Shown here one piece after another: positions 17,379 through 24,449 of a stretch of 25,970 nucleotides of DNA. The notes under the pieces are model-generated. The model was not told where the DNA came from and did not search any database. It saw nothing but the letters and a program-made list of their open reading frames with translations. Position 1 is the first letter of the stretch, and every line of letters starts with the position of its first letter. This DNA comes from a virus. Where the stretch lies: positions 1 to 25,970 of IMG/VR virus record IMGVR_UViG_3300030104_005895; one strand, written 5' to 3'. The position numbers and the translations under genes are program-made.

Positions 17379-17792
17379 ATGAGCTACCGCTTCTCATCGC
17401 GCAGCCTGCAACGGTTGAACACTGCACACCCTGACCTTGTGTTGCTGTTCACGGAATCGCTTGCCTCCCCTGACTGCCCGAGCGACATCACGATACTTGA
17501 GGGATACCGCAGCAAGGAGAGGCAGAACGAGCTTTACGAGCAAGGCAAGAGTCAGCTGAGGTATCCGAAGAGCTACCACAACAAGAACCCTAGCCGGGCA
17601 GTAGACGCCGCCCCATACATCGATGGCGGTATCTCGTGGTCTTGGCCGCATTACTACCCGCTGGCAGACCACATCAAGAGCGTGTGGAACCGCCTGCAGA
17701 CCGAGGGCAGGGTGACTGCCGGCCTCCGGCTCGAGTGGGGCGGAGACTGGAAGAGCTTCCCGGATGGTCCACACTGGCAGCTTGTGGGGTAG
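17379..17792 (+). CDS. Endolysin, M15-type L-alanyl-D-glutamate peptidase
   Basis: This 137-aa enzyme belongs to the VanY/M15 zinc peptidases used as endolysins, as in phage T5. It probably cleaves the L-Ala-D-Glu bond in the peptidoglycan stem peptide at the end of infection. Visible motifs are GYRSKERQNELYEQGKS (42-58), SYHN with zinc ligand His67, AVDAAPY with Asp76, the family WGGDW (120-124) and DGPHWQL with catalytic Asp129 and zinc ligand His132. All key residues are present and the length is normal for the single-domain form. No signal peptide is present, so release needs a holin, which fits the membrane-protein gene 240 bases downstream. The GAAGTGA region before ATG gives a weak ribosome site. 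Confidence 0.93.
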   Translation: MSYRFSSRSLQRLNTAHPDLVLLFTESLASPDCPSDITILEGYRSKERQNELYEQGKSQLRYPKSYHNKNPSRAVDAAPYIDGGISWSWPHYYPLADHIKSVWNRLQTEGRVTAGLRLEWGGDWKSFPDGPHWQLVG

Positions 17793-17819
17793 GGTTAAGT
17801 TCACACTTCGGAGGAAGTC

Positions 17820-18035
17820 ATGAAGACCAGACTATGGCGCGAGCTCGGGCGCGCGCTTGTCATCGGCAACGCGGAGCAGCTCACCGAAGCGCTTGATGCA
17901 GTAATTGAGCCGAAGGGCTTGATGTGGGAACGCGTCAGTGATGTCGTCATCGCGTGGACAGTGGAACCCATCATCAAGGGCCGAGCCGAGGTGATTGCAG
18001 GGATTCGAGACGCGCTCGAAGAGGTTGACGGGTGA
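17820..18035 (+). CDS. Small protein in the lysis block, unknown
   Basis: This 71-aa protein has the strongest ribosome site of the late block (CGGAGGAAG). It contains helical stretches (LWRELGRALVIGNAEQLTEALDAVI and EVIAGIRDALEEV), with moderately hydrophobic VVIAWTVEPII between them. There is no clear membrane segment of 18 or more apolar residues. It overlaps the next gene by GTGA, so it is co-translated with the holin-like protein and may be an antiholin or lysis regulator. That role is only from position. Confidence 0.5.
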   Translation: MKTRLWRELGRALVIGNAEQLTEALDAVIEPKGLMWERVSDVVIAWTVEPIIKGRAEVIAGIRDALEEVDG

Positions 18036-18358
18036 TTCTTTCTTTGCTGCTCGCGATTGCATCCGCTCAGGAGCTTGCCCCAGTAGCCCCGGTGCAGACC
18101 GCGCATGACTTCTGGGGGGTAGGCGGCGGAGGCCTGGCTGGTCTGGTGTCGGCTGTGCTTGCCCTGACTGTGAAGGATAAGCTACTCTCACAGCGCGAAC
18201 CTGCTGCGGCGGCAGATTCTGCGACTATCTCCGAGATGCAGACGAGGGTCACCCGACTCGAGCTGCAGCATGAGGCTCTGCGTGACACTCAGAGAGACCT
18301 CCGACAGCTCACCGAGACGCTCGGGCAGCTCATCCGAGACCTTGCCAGCAAGACGTAG
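18032..18358 (+). CDS. Holin-like or spanin-like membrane protein
   Basis: This 108-aa protein begins at a GTG that overlaps the previous TGA. It has a hydrophobic N-terminus (MILSLLLAIASAQ), which could be a signal sequence cleaved near ASA-QE or a short first membrane segment. A second hydrophobic segment follows (about 28-47, FWGVGGGGLAGLVSAVLALTV). The remainder is a cytoplasmic or periplasmic coiled coil with heptad Leu/Arg/Glu (75-105). Small size, membrane segments, a charged coiled-coil tail and location after the endolysin suggest a holin (class II-like) or an i-spanin. It is the last late gene, ending one base before the terminator stem. Confidence 0.5.
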   Translation: MILSLLLAIASAQELAPVAPVQTAHDFWGVGGGGLAGLVSAVLALTVKDKLLSQREPAAAADSATISEMQTRVTRLELQHEALRDTQRDLRQLTETLGQLIRDLASKT

Positions 18359-18400
18359 AAAGCAGGCAACGCAGCTTCTCGCACTGCACTGCCTGCTTTT
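18359..18400. terminator. Bidirectional terminator between convergent operons
   Basis: AAAGCAGGCA (18359-18368) pairs perfectly with TGCCTGCTTT (18390-18399) over 10 bp with a 21-nt loop. A T run follows on the plus strand, and the complementary A run gives TTTCT on the minus strand. It ends both the rightward late block and the leftward replication operon. Confidence 0.85.
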
Positions 18401-18433
18401 GGTGTTGTCACTCCGAGCGAACCTCACCCGAGC

Positions 18434-18817
18434 TCAGAACGGGATTCCGGGTGACGGTGCATCTCTGTTGTAGTCTTTCCGCCCGTAGCCGTTGCCGTTG
18501 CTCTCCTGCTTCGGGCCGCAGAATCCCCAGTCCGACACTTTGACCTCGAGAGACTTGCCCTCGCTGCCGTCTCGCTTGCTGTAGGTGCGTAGGCTCGGCT
18601 CTCCGTTGACTGTCACCCACGAACCCTTTGACAGGTACTTCGCGGCAGTCTCTCCGCGCTTGCCCCAAATGGAGCACTTCCACCAGGTGGTGAGCTTGTT
18701 GTCCCCGTAGCCGGTGTCGACCGGCAACGTCAGCTCGCAGATAGAGGTACCGCTCGGGGTCTCTCGCAGCTCCGGGGCCCGGGCAAGGCGGGCGGTGATG
18801 TTGATGTATGCGGGCAT
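18434..18817 (-). CDS. ssb: Single-stranded DNA-binding protein
   Basis: This 127-aa protein has an SSB-type OB fold: YINITARLARAPELRETPSGTSICELTLPV (4-33), TTWWKCSIWGKRGETAAKYLSKGSWVTVNGEPSLRTY (43-79) and LEVKVSDWGFCG (90-101). A Gly/Asn-rich linker and the terminal IPF, the usual partner-binding tip, follow. It coats single strands during replication and recombination. The acidic residues that normally precede the tip (DDDIPF in E. coli) are reduced to a lone Asp before APSPGIPF. It is the last gene of the leftward operon, with GAGGACAC before its ATG overlapping the stop of the exonuclease gene. Confidence 0.93.
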   Translation of the reverse strand: MPAYINITARLARAPELRETPSGTSICELTLPVDTGYGDNKLTTWWKCSIWGKRGETAAKYLSKGSWVTVNGEPSLRTYSKRDGSEGKSLEVKVSDWGFCGPKQESNGNGYGRKDYNRDAPSPGIPF

Positions 18818-18824
18818 AGTGTCC

Positions 18825-19667
18825 TCACTTCAGCTGAGTGTAATAGCCGGGAATCTCGATGACCCTTTCATCCGGATACCCTGGCCAGTTGTTGAGCTCC
18901 TTGCAGTTGTGAAAGACCTGGGCAAGGTCAAAGTACAAGCTCCGAACCTGTGCCACTGTCTCGGGCCCGAGCTCGCAGGCCGTAGTGTCATGCGGTGCAC
19001 ATGTCTGCGCGAAGAGCGCAATCAACCTGCCCCCGTAGACGTCGTCGGTCGGAAGGTCGTAGTACGCACACGCAGCCTCAAAGTAGTGCCAGAGCTGCAA
19101 GTGCACAGCGAACCGCCCCATTGTGTGCTGCAGGCTGTGCTCATCGAGCTCCGCTCCGTGCGTCTTCAGGTCAAGCACAATGAGACCGTGCTCTACCGAG
19201 TAGTGCAGTAGATCGATCTTGGCCTTGGAGAGACCGAAGACGCCCTGCCACACAACAACAACCTCGAGCAGTGTGCCCGAATGCCCGAGCAGGTCAAGCA
19301 TCAACGGGTGCCTGCTCGCAGCCTGCGCCACCTTTAGAGCGGTCTCATGCTCTCCTTCGGTGATGACCGTCCTGCCTGCCATCTCCTGCCGCTCTTTCCA
19401 CTCTCGATACGCCTTTGTCCGTCGGCTCTCTCCTTCCCAGATTGCATAGCGGGCGGCGAAAGTGTTGGGCTCGAAGACCAGGCAGTGCACCACCTTGCCG
19501 AGGGTCATGCCGATCGTCGGGGGCTTGCTGTGCGTCAAGCTGTGCTGGTACTTCTTCGGGCTCTTCAAGAGCTGCTTCAGGCTGCTGGCATTCACAGCAG
19601 GATAGGCAAAGTATTCGGCCTCGGTCCACTTCTCAGTCTCTTCGGGGGCAATCGTTAGCGCTGTCAT
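18825..19667 (-). CDS. RecE/exonuclease VIII-like PD-(D/E)XK exonuclease
   Basis: The start is set at ATG 19667, which has GAGGACAT directly upstream; the frame stays open for 16 codons further but without a ribosome site. The 280-aa product has the RecB-family nuclease signature: G57-x-x-x-H61 (GKVVH), Glu135, Asp152 in KAKIDLLH, Asp166-Leu-Lys168 (the DxK motif) and Gln191-x-x-x-Tyr195. The N-terminal NASSLKQLLKSPKKYQH helix is typical of the exonuclease VIII C-terminal domain family. It should resect double-strand ends 5' to 3', giving substrate for the Erf annealing protein two genes upstream. It overlaps the resolvase stop by ATGA and is followed by SSB. Confidence 0.85.
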   Translation of the reverse strand: MTALTIAPEETEKWTEAEYFAYPAVNASSLKQLLKSPKKYQHSLTHSKPPTIGMTLGKVVHCLVFEPNTFAARYAIWEGESRRTKAYREWKERQEMAGRTVITEGEHETALKVAQAASRHPLMLDLLGHSGTLLEVVVVWQGVFGLSKAKIDLLHYSVEHGLIVLDLKTHGAELDEHSLQHTMGRFAVHLQLWHYFEAACAYYDLPTDDVYGGRLIALFAQTCAPHDTTACELGPETVAQVRSLYFDLAQVFHNCKELNNWPGYPDERVIEIPGYYTQLK

Positions 19668-20149
19668 GATGTCCTCTCGTCGTGCAGTGTGATGACGGCA
19701 GCAAGAGCCTGCCAAGCGTGTCCTGTGACGCCCTTGAGCGCCGTCTCTTGGGTGTAGTGGTAGGTTTCAGGGTCAAGGCCATGCTGCTCGATGAGACTGC
19801 GCCTAATGCTGCTGTCTGCCTTTCCAAGGTAGGCCTTGACGTCTTTGCGGTGTACGGCGACCGTCTGCAGTCCGCGGAGCTCGGAGAACTCGAGCAGGCG
19901 ACCGACAACGACCGTTGTCTTGATGACCGACCAGGAAGGCGGACCCGGGTGTGTGTGCTCGATGACGACGGTCGGGTCGTCTTCTGCAAGGTATAGGCGC
20001 AAGACCTCACTATTCGCGATGACGGCGCGAACCTCGTCGACAGTCGCATTGCTTCGGGAAGAAATCACCACACCCGAGCAGTCATCCTCAACGCGGTACA
20101 CCACAAGCCCGCAGAACTTCGGGCCCGGGTCGATGCCGATGTACAGCAT
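19664..20149 (-). CDS. RuvC-like Holliday junction resolvase
   Basis: The start is ATG 20149, which overlaps the Erf stop (TAATG) and has GGAG upstream; a longer frame begins inside Erf but lacks a site. The 161-aa protein has an RNase H-like start, YIGIDPGPKFCGLVVY, with catalytic Asp7. Glu64 lies in VVIEHTHPG. The terminal helix VTGHAWQALAAVITLH keeps His144, as in RuvC-type GHAxxAL. The acidic residue usual in that helix is Gln147 here, so the last metal ligand is unclear. It most likely cuts branched DNA formed by phage recombination before packaging. Position inside an exonuclease-annealase-SSB set supports this. Confidence 0.75.
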   Translation of the reverse strand: MLYIGIDPGPKFCGLVVYRVEDDCSGVVISSRSNATVDEVRAVIANSEVLRLYLAEDDPTVVIEHTHPGPPSWSVIKTTVVVGRLLEFSELRGLQTVAVHRKDVKAYLGKADSSIRRSLIEQHGLDPETYHYTQETALKGVTGHAWQALAAVITLHDERTS

Positions 20150-20802
20150 TAGACCCGCTCCGTGCTTGCGGCCTTGATGATTTCGAGGCCGTTGCCGTGT
20201 GCGAGCCAAGAGTAGCAGGTCTCAAGGTTGCGGTTCGCCATGCCTCCGAGCGGTTGACGGTTCGAGCGGCCTGCCCACATGTTGAACTGTTGCACCGACA
20301 GGCCTGCGCCCTCGAGCTCGGCAGCAATGAGTGCAGCCCAGTCCTTCTCCGCCTGAGTCGGGGCAGCGGTCTCGGGCACCTGGCGCCGTTGAGGCTGCCT
20401 CCGCTGAGGCCGGCTCGCCGCGTTGCCGTCATCATCTTCGACGGGTAGCCCCATGATGGACTGCAGGGAGTAGCGGCGCAAGTAGGTGATAGCGCTGCCA
20501 ACGGCCTGCGCGTCCTGCTTCTTGCCCAGGGGAGCGCCGACAGTGGAAGACAGGCGCTGTCCGCTGCTGTGCATCAGGATGGTAGTGAGCCGAACCTCGC
20601 TGCCCTCGATGCTGGGCAGCTGCAGCACGCCTACACCGTTCGCGTTGAGCACGGGGATGACTGCGTCAATGACGGCAGCCAGCGAGGCGTATCGGCTGCG
20701 GAAGTGCGGGTTCTTGCTGTCCTTCACAGCGCTTCCCATCTCTGACTGCGCCTTGATGAGGGCGGTGAATAGGTCGGTGCAAGTGTCTGTGATTCCGTAC
20801 AT
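20149..20802 (-). CDS. Erf-family single-strand annealing protein
   Basis: The ATG at 20802 is chosen because GAGGACAC lies four bases upstream; an upstream in-frame start at 20817 has nothing comparable. The 217-aa protein has the ERF family core: LFTALIKAQSEMGSAVKDSKNPHFRSRYASLAAVIDAVIPVLNANGVGVLQ (11-61) and QAVGSAITYLRRYSLQSIMGL (99-119). A Arg/Gln/Pro-rich linker (130-145) joins it to a C-terminal helical domain (150-217). Such proteins form rings on single strands and anneal complementary ends. This one would use overhangs made by the downstream exonuclease. It is 11 bases after the primase-helicase stop and co-transcribed with it. Confidence 0.88.
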   Translation of the reverse strand: MYGITDTCTDLFTALIKAQSEMGSAVKDSKNPHFRSRYASLAAVIDAVIPVLNANGVGVLQLPSIEGSEVRLTTILMHSSGQRLSSTVGAPLGKKQDAQAVGSAITYLRRYSLQSIMGLPVEDDDGNAASRPQRRQPQRRQVPETAAPTQAEKDWAALIAAELEGAGLSVQQFNMWAGRSNRQPLGGMANRNLETCYSWLAHGNGLEIIKAASTERV

Positions 20803-20813
20803 GGTGTGTCCTC

Positions 20814-23102
20814 TCATGTGGTCGGGGTTGTGGGTGTCGCGTGGGTTGTGAGCTGGTACTCACTCCTTGTGAGTGCCCTGATGCTCAATAGACCGGTCTC
20901 TGCGGCCTCTCTCTTGGTGTCCTTGTAGTAGTAGGTGACTCCGCCCGAGCGATAGCGCCGGAAGCCCGCAGCATGCAGGGCGGAGCTCAAAGAGAGCCCG
21001 AAGCGCTGCGAGCTGAGGTTCACGTCAATCGCTCGAGCGAACTCGGCAACGGTGAAGCGGTTCGCGCGAGCTCCCCCGTTCTGCTCATACGCGCATGCGG
21101 CGCACTGACTGAACCAGTCCAGGTATTGGAAGACGCCATTCGCTCGACGTGCGAGGCTTGCCTCTCCCTTGCTCAGCCACCAGTGTTCACCGCGCTGGTA
21201 GGCGGTGTAGGCCTCGGCAAGCAGCTGCGCTCGGTACTTCCGCAACCACTCGAGGTTCGCGCCTTCACCCATGCAGGCCACCACCCAGTAGCGCCTGCTG
21301 CCCGTTCGGTCTCTGAGCACGTCTTGCTCGTTGCTTGTCATGGTGATGACGGTGTGCCGTCTGAAGGTCTTGAGCTTGCGCCCGAAGGGCGGCCGAAAGC
21401 GGTCGACTGCCGAGGTGATGAAGGCCTTGCGGGTCTCCTGGTCTGCGTTGCTGCTGCCTGCCATCTCTGCGTCTTCATAGATAAGAGCGCTATACAGCTG
21501 CAAATAGCTATCCTTATCCTTGATGTTAAACCGAGTGTCTGAAAAGAGGTCAGGCTGACCAGGCCAGTTCGCCCACTCTCGCCACACGCTGCTTTTCCCC
21601 CAGCCTTGTGGGCCGCTTAACAGCATGCACGTGTGCAGCTGACAGCCTGGGGAGAAGAGCCGAGCCATGAGGCCGATTGCCCACTTTCGCGCGTACACTC
21701 GGTAGATGGGCAGGTCTTCCGTGTGGCAGACCTCCATCAACCAGCGGTCGAGCCGCGGGCAGCCGTCCCACTCGAGGGTCTTGACATAGTCCTGCACAGG
21801 GTTGCGGGTAGATGCTCGACAGACGCTCTCCACAGCCGAGAAGAGCAGCTCTTTGCCGATACGCCAGTGCCATTCATACGCCACTTCCATGTGAGAGATG
21901 ACCCGCACCCAGATGCCATCATCAAGCACCTCATGCCCGTCCATCTCCTGTTCGCGGAACGCGTCAAACCAGAGGTCGAACTCGGCATCATGCGTCAGCA
22001 TCAGGCGCAGATTCGTCAGGATGTTGTACGGTGCCCCCTGCGTGCCGTCCTTCTTCGCAGGCTTGCGCATGAGCTCGGCCAGGCCTGGGCTCCGGGCAGG
22101 CTTGTAGCTGTTCCAGTAGGTAGTGGCAGTCGGTGCGCTGTAGTAGCGCATTCGGCCGTCAGCTTCCCTGTGGAAGAATCCCGAGCCGACCGAGGTGCCG
22201 CCGTAGGGGCAGATGACCTTTAGGCGCTCACCCGGCGCAAGGGCGTCAGCGCACTGCTGCCAGGTGCGTCCGTCGCTTAGGCGCTGCGTTCTGAAGTCGC
22301 AGTCAACCGAGCGCGTCTGCCTCGGGCGGCGTCGGGTAGGGATGAGCTTCTCGGCTGTCTTTGCCCGCTTGCCGTCGGTGAGCTGCCCTTGCTTGACGTG
22401 TGTCTTGCGCAGCAGCTCGAGAGCGTCTGCAGTAATGACGGTGTCCGAAGCGCTCACAACCTCAACGGGCTGCACTCGGTGCTTGGCTTTTGTGTTGTTG
22501 CTGCCCGGTGCTCGGGCAAGGCGGGCGCCTACGTCATGCGTCCTGTCAAAGGCCTTGTGGTAGGTCGTCAAGGGCGGGTGCATGCCCTGCGTATACTCAG
22601 AGGCCTTCTGGTTGCAGACGTCTACAACAGCTGCGTGCACCTGCTGCAAAGCGTCCTTGTTCTGCCGGATGCCTTCTTCCACGGCAAAGTGGAAGTGATA
22701 GCCCCAACCGCTGCAGATGGTGAGGGTAGGGGGCGCACCCATGACCGTCTCAAGTATCTGTCCGATGTCCTGCAACAGCACGTCAAGGCCTGCCTGCCGG
22801 TGCTTCTCCTTCATCGCATACATGTGCTTCTTTCGGTCGGCAGCACGCTCGGGCAGGATGTCACCCCGAGCGAGCCGGGCAGCATCTACGAGGCCGAGCA
22901 GGTCAAGGTCAAAGAAGAGCGAGGTGACACCGGCGCAGTTCTCGACGCTTCGGCCGCGGCCTTGCTGGTCAACGGTGCCCCGAGTGAAGTAGCCTGTGCT
23001 GATGTAGTCCCCACCCTTGAGGGACTGCTCGACGTAGCAGCAGCCCTCGGGCGGTGTCGGCCAGACAGAGCGGACGCGGACATCAGGATGCTGCGCGTTC
23101 AT
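20814..23102 (-). CDS. Primase-helicase (AEP primase plus VirE/VapE-type SF3-like ATPase)
   Basis: This 762-aa fusion likely starts phage DNA replication. The N-terminal archaeo-eukaryotic primase-like domain has FFDLD with metal ligands Asp65 and Asp67, SGWGYHFHF (131-139) and FDRTHDVGARLARAPGSNNTK (185-205). A short Cys-poor domain follows at 290-330 (CPYGGTSVGSGFF), where related proteins carry a zinc ribbon; the metal ligands look lost. The C-terminal VirE/VapE-type ATPase starts at NPVQDYVKTLEWDGCPRLDRWL. It has Walker A SGPQGWGKSS (Lys503), Walker B IYEDAEM (Asp544) and DRTGSRRYW with a likely arginine finger (598-605). It begins at ATG 23102 after GAGGT, overlapping the previous gene by 20 bases. 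Confidence 0.88.
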   Translation of the reverse strand: MNAQHPDVRVRSVWPTPPEGCCYVEQSLKGGDYISTGYFTRGTVDQQGRGRSVENCAGVTSLFFDLDLLGLVDAARLARGDILPERAADRKKHMYAMKEKHRQAGLDVLLQDIGQILETVMGAPPTLTICSGWGYHFHFAVEEGIRQNKDALQQVHAAVVDVCNQKASEYTQGMHPPLTTYHKAFDRTHDVGARLARAPGSNNTKAKHRVQPVEVVSASDTVITADALELLRKTHVKQGQLTDGKRAKTAEKLIPTRRRPRQTRSVDCDFRTQRLSDGRTWQQCADALAPGERLKVICPYGGTSVGSGFFHREADGRMRYYSAPTATTYWNSYKPARSPGLAELMRKPAKKDGTQGAPYNILTNLRLMLTHDAEFDLWFDAFREQEMDGHEVLDDGIWVRVISHMEVAYEWHWRIGKELLFSAVESVCRASTRNPVQDYVKTLEWDGCPRLDRWLMEVCHTEDLPIYRVYARKWAIGLMARLFSPGCQLHTCMLLSGPQGWGKSSVWREWANWPGQPDLFSDTRFNIKDKDSYLQLYSALIYEDAEMAGSSNADQETRKAFITSAVDRFRPPFGRKLKTFRRHTVITMTSNEQDVLRDRTGSRRYWVVACMGEGANLEWLRKYRAQLLAEAYTAYQRGEHWWLSKGEASLARRANGVFQYLDWFSQCAACAYEQNGGARANRFTVAEFARAIDVNLSSQRFGLSLSSALHAAGFRRYRSGGVTYYYKDTKREAAETGLLSIRALTRSEYQLTTHATPTTPTT

Positions 23103-23571
23103 CTCGCACCTCGTTCATGAGCTGAGCCACGGTCTTGCGGGAGAACCGCCAAGGCAGCTCACCGTCGGCCTTGATGCTGTCCCGAACCTGCTCGGGTGAC
23201 AGGTCAGGGTAGTCTCTCACATAGACCGCAACCTCCGCCCGCAGGGCTGCGCGTCGCCTCACCAGGCAGCTCGGTATTCGGAGCTTGATGCGGGTACTGC
23301 TGAAGCTCGAGAAGTTGACGTTGAACCAGAGAGAGAGCTGACGGTCTGACGCGAAGGGGTAGCGCTCAACAGCTTCCCGCACGACCGGCTTCATAAAGTT
23401 CCACTCTCGGCACATGCCCAGGCGGTGCCACCTATCAATGACGCTTTTTACTGCGATGCCAAGGTCTTCCGAGGCTGCCTCTCTTACTAATTGTCGTTGC
23501 TCGGTTGTCTCGGCGAGCTCGAAGCGCTTCCGCCATCTCCGAGTCTGCTCGATTTGTTCGGGTGTCAGCAC
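23083..23571 (-). CDS. HTH-like DNA-binding protein
   Basis: The start is GTG 23571 behind GGGGGAGA. The 162-aa protein is basic, with a helical N-terminus (RRWRKRFELAETTEQRQLVREAASEDLGIAVKSVIDRWHRLG, 11-52) that fits a helix-turn-helix followed by a third helix. Its second half holds 'LSPEQVRDSIKADGELPWRFSRKTVAQLMNEVR' (124-156), where SRKTVAQLMNEV looks like a recognition helix. It directly precedes and overlaps the primase-helicase gene, so it may be a replication initiator, origin-binding protein or regulator. I do not recognise a named family. Confidence 0.5.
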   Translation of the reverse strand: MLTPEQIEQTRRWRKRFELAETTEQRQLVREAASEDLGIAVKSVIDRWHRLGMCREWNFMKPVVREAVERYPFASDRQLSLWFNVNFSSFSSTRIKLRIPSCLVRRRAALRAEVAVYVRDYPDLSPEQVRDSIKADGELPWRFSRKTVAQLMNEVRDERAAS

Positions 23572-23816
23572 AGGTCTCCCCCTATCTTTGCGTTCACGTG
23601 TTCAGACTTCACCCGCAGCAGGTGAGAAGTAGCGGCCGCCATGTCGCCGGGTTGCGCACCAATCGAGAGATACGTTCCGCGCACCGATCCGGCTTTACCG
23701 CCCTCAATGTGCAGCACACGCATCCCCGGCATCCACTGCCAGTCCGGAATCGAGGCAGCGAAGCGGCCCCATTCCTCGGCGGGTGCGTCGTCGGCAGGAG
23801 TCTTCAGTGCGCTCAC
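23565..23816 (-). CDS. Small unknown protein
   Basis: This 83-aa protein starts at GTG 23816 with GGGAGGTGA upstream and overlaps both neighbours. The N-terminal MSALKTPADDAPAEEW is nearly the same as the start of the next upstream gene product (MSALQTPAPDATAAES). The rest differs: WQWMPGMRVLHIEGGKAGSVRGTYLSIGAQ is beta-like. No domain is recognised. Confidence 0.6.
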   Translation of the reverse strand: MSALKTPADDAPAEEWGRFAASIPDWQWMPGMRVLHIEGGKAGSVRGTYLSIGAQPGDMAAATSHLLRVKSEHVNAKIGGDLC

Positions 23817-24082
23817 GAGTCACCTCCCGCAATGCGGACGAGCACTTCGTCGACCTCGGCTATGACCCTGCCGACAGTGGCCGCAAAAGCCTCGTCCGCC
23901 AGTGCGCTTTGCTCGTGTTGCACTTTCCTAAGCGTCGCTAGCTCTTGCCGATATGCGCGAGTGCCGAATCGCCCCATACGCTCAAGCTCTTCGAGACGCG
24001 CATAGTGTCGTTGTGCTCGGGCAATGAAGGGGTCTGACTCCGCTGCGGTTGCATCCGGAGCCGGTGTCTGCAGGGCGCTCAT
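23813..24082 (-). CDS. Small helical unknown protein
   Basis: ATG 24082 is chosen because GGGGAGGT precedes it and the frame upstream lies inside other genes. The 89-aa protein is a probable coiled coil (FIARAQRHYARLEELERMG, then YRQELATLRKVQHEQSALADEAF and VGRVIAEVDEVLVRI). Its start sequence resembles that of the following gene. It is joined to its neighbours by ATGA and GTGA overlaps. The function is unknown. Confidence 0.6.
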   Translation of the reverse strand: MSALQTPAPDATAAESDPFIARAQRHYARLEELERMGRFGTRAYRQELATLRKVQHEQSALADEAFAATVGRVIAEVDEVLVRIAGGDS

Positions 24083-24210
24083 GCGACCTCCCCGTGCTCG
24101 GCCATGCACTGCCACCAGCCGTCTTCGGAGCCCTTGCGGAGGCCTGCCTCGTAGCTGCAGCGGCTGAAGGCGAGGGCAACGATGAGAAGGGCAACGTGTG
24201 AGCGGGTCAC
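24079..24210 (-). CDS. Small membrane protein, 43 aa
   Basis: GTG 24210 overlaps the previous stop (GTGA), and AGGTG lies four bases upstream. The product starts MTRSHVALLIVALAFSRCSY, a hydrophobic N-terminal segment (residues 6-16) with a Cys at 18 that is a poor lipobox, followed by a charged tail with DGWWQCMAEHGEVA. Its stop overlaps the next ATG (ATGA). The clean overlap at both ends and the hydrophobic segment make it a probable gene rather than a chance frame. It may be a small inner-membrane protein of unknown role. Confidence 0.55.
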   Translation of the reverse strand: MTRSHVALLIVALAFSRCSYEAGLRKGSEDGWWQCMAEHGEVA

Positions 24211-24449
24211 TTTGCACCTGCCATGCGCTGCAGTGCTCTTCCTCGCGCAACGGCAATACCTCGGGCGAGCTCGTCTTCGTGCTTGAGAACTATCTTGGCA
24301 AGCGGTGCTAAACTTGGGTCTTCGGCAAGCATCTCCGCCCGCTTCTGCTCGTCTGCCTTGACGTAGTCCTCCACGGTCTGGCATGCGTCGTTGTAGTCGA
24401 GCGGGTCTCTGGCGAGGTGTATAAACTTGATTCGGTTTAGAATGCTCAT
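24207..24449 (-). CDS. Small helical unknown protein
   Basis: This 80-aa protein starts at ATG 24449 after AGGTGTAGA and overlaps both neighbours. It is mostly helical and acidic in the middle (DYNDACQTVEDYVKADEQKRAEMLAEDPS), with a C-terminus ALQRMAGAK. That tail and the DNA behind it repeat those of the gene immediately upstream (QALQRMAGVE), a 22-nt identity. No family is recognised. Confidence 0.6.
   Translation of the reverse strand: MSILNRIKFIHLARDPLDYNDACQTVEDYVKADEQKRAEMLAEDPSLAPLAKIVLKHEDELARGIAVARGRALQRMAGAK
24215..24236. repeat. Gene-junction direct repeat, copy 1 (22 nt)
   Basis: Identical over 22 nt to 24454-24475. On the minus strand it encodes ALQRMAG at the end of the gene ending at 24207 and includes the AGGTG ribosome site of the next gene. 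Confidence 0.9.

Noticed and set aside
17793-17819. Promoter before the 71-aa gene
   Set aside because: The 27-bp gap holds only a strong ribosome site and a 4-bp mirror of AAGT; no -10/-35 pair is visible.
22389-23120. 243-codon plus-strand frame across the primase-helicase
   Set aside because: It is antisense to conserved AEP motifs, has no upstream ribosome site, and resembles nothing known.
24083-24256. N-terminal extension of the 89-aa protein to 24256
   Set aside because: The extra residues are Arg/Pro/Gln-rich shadow sequence of overlapping genes; ATG 24082 has GGGGAGGT.
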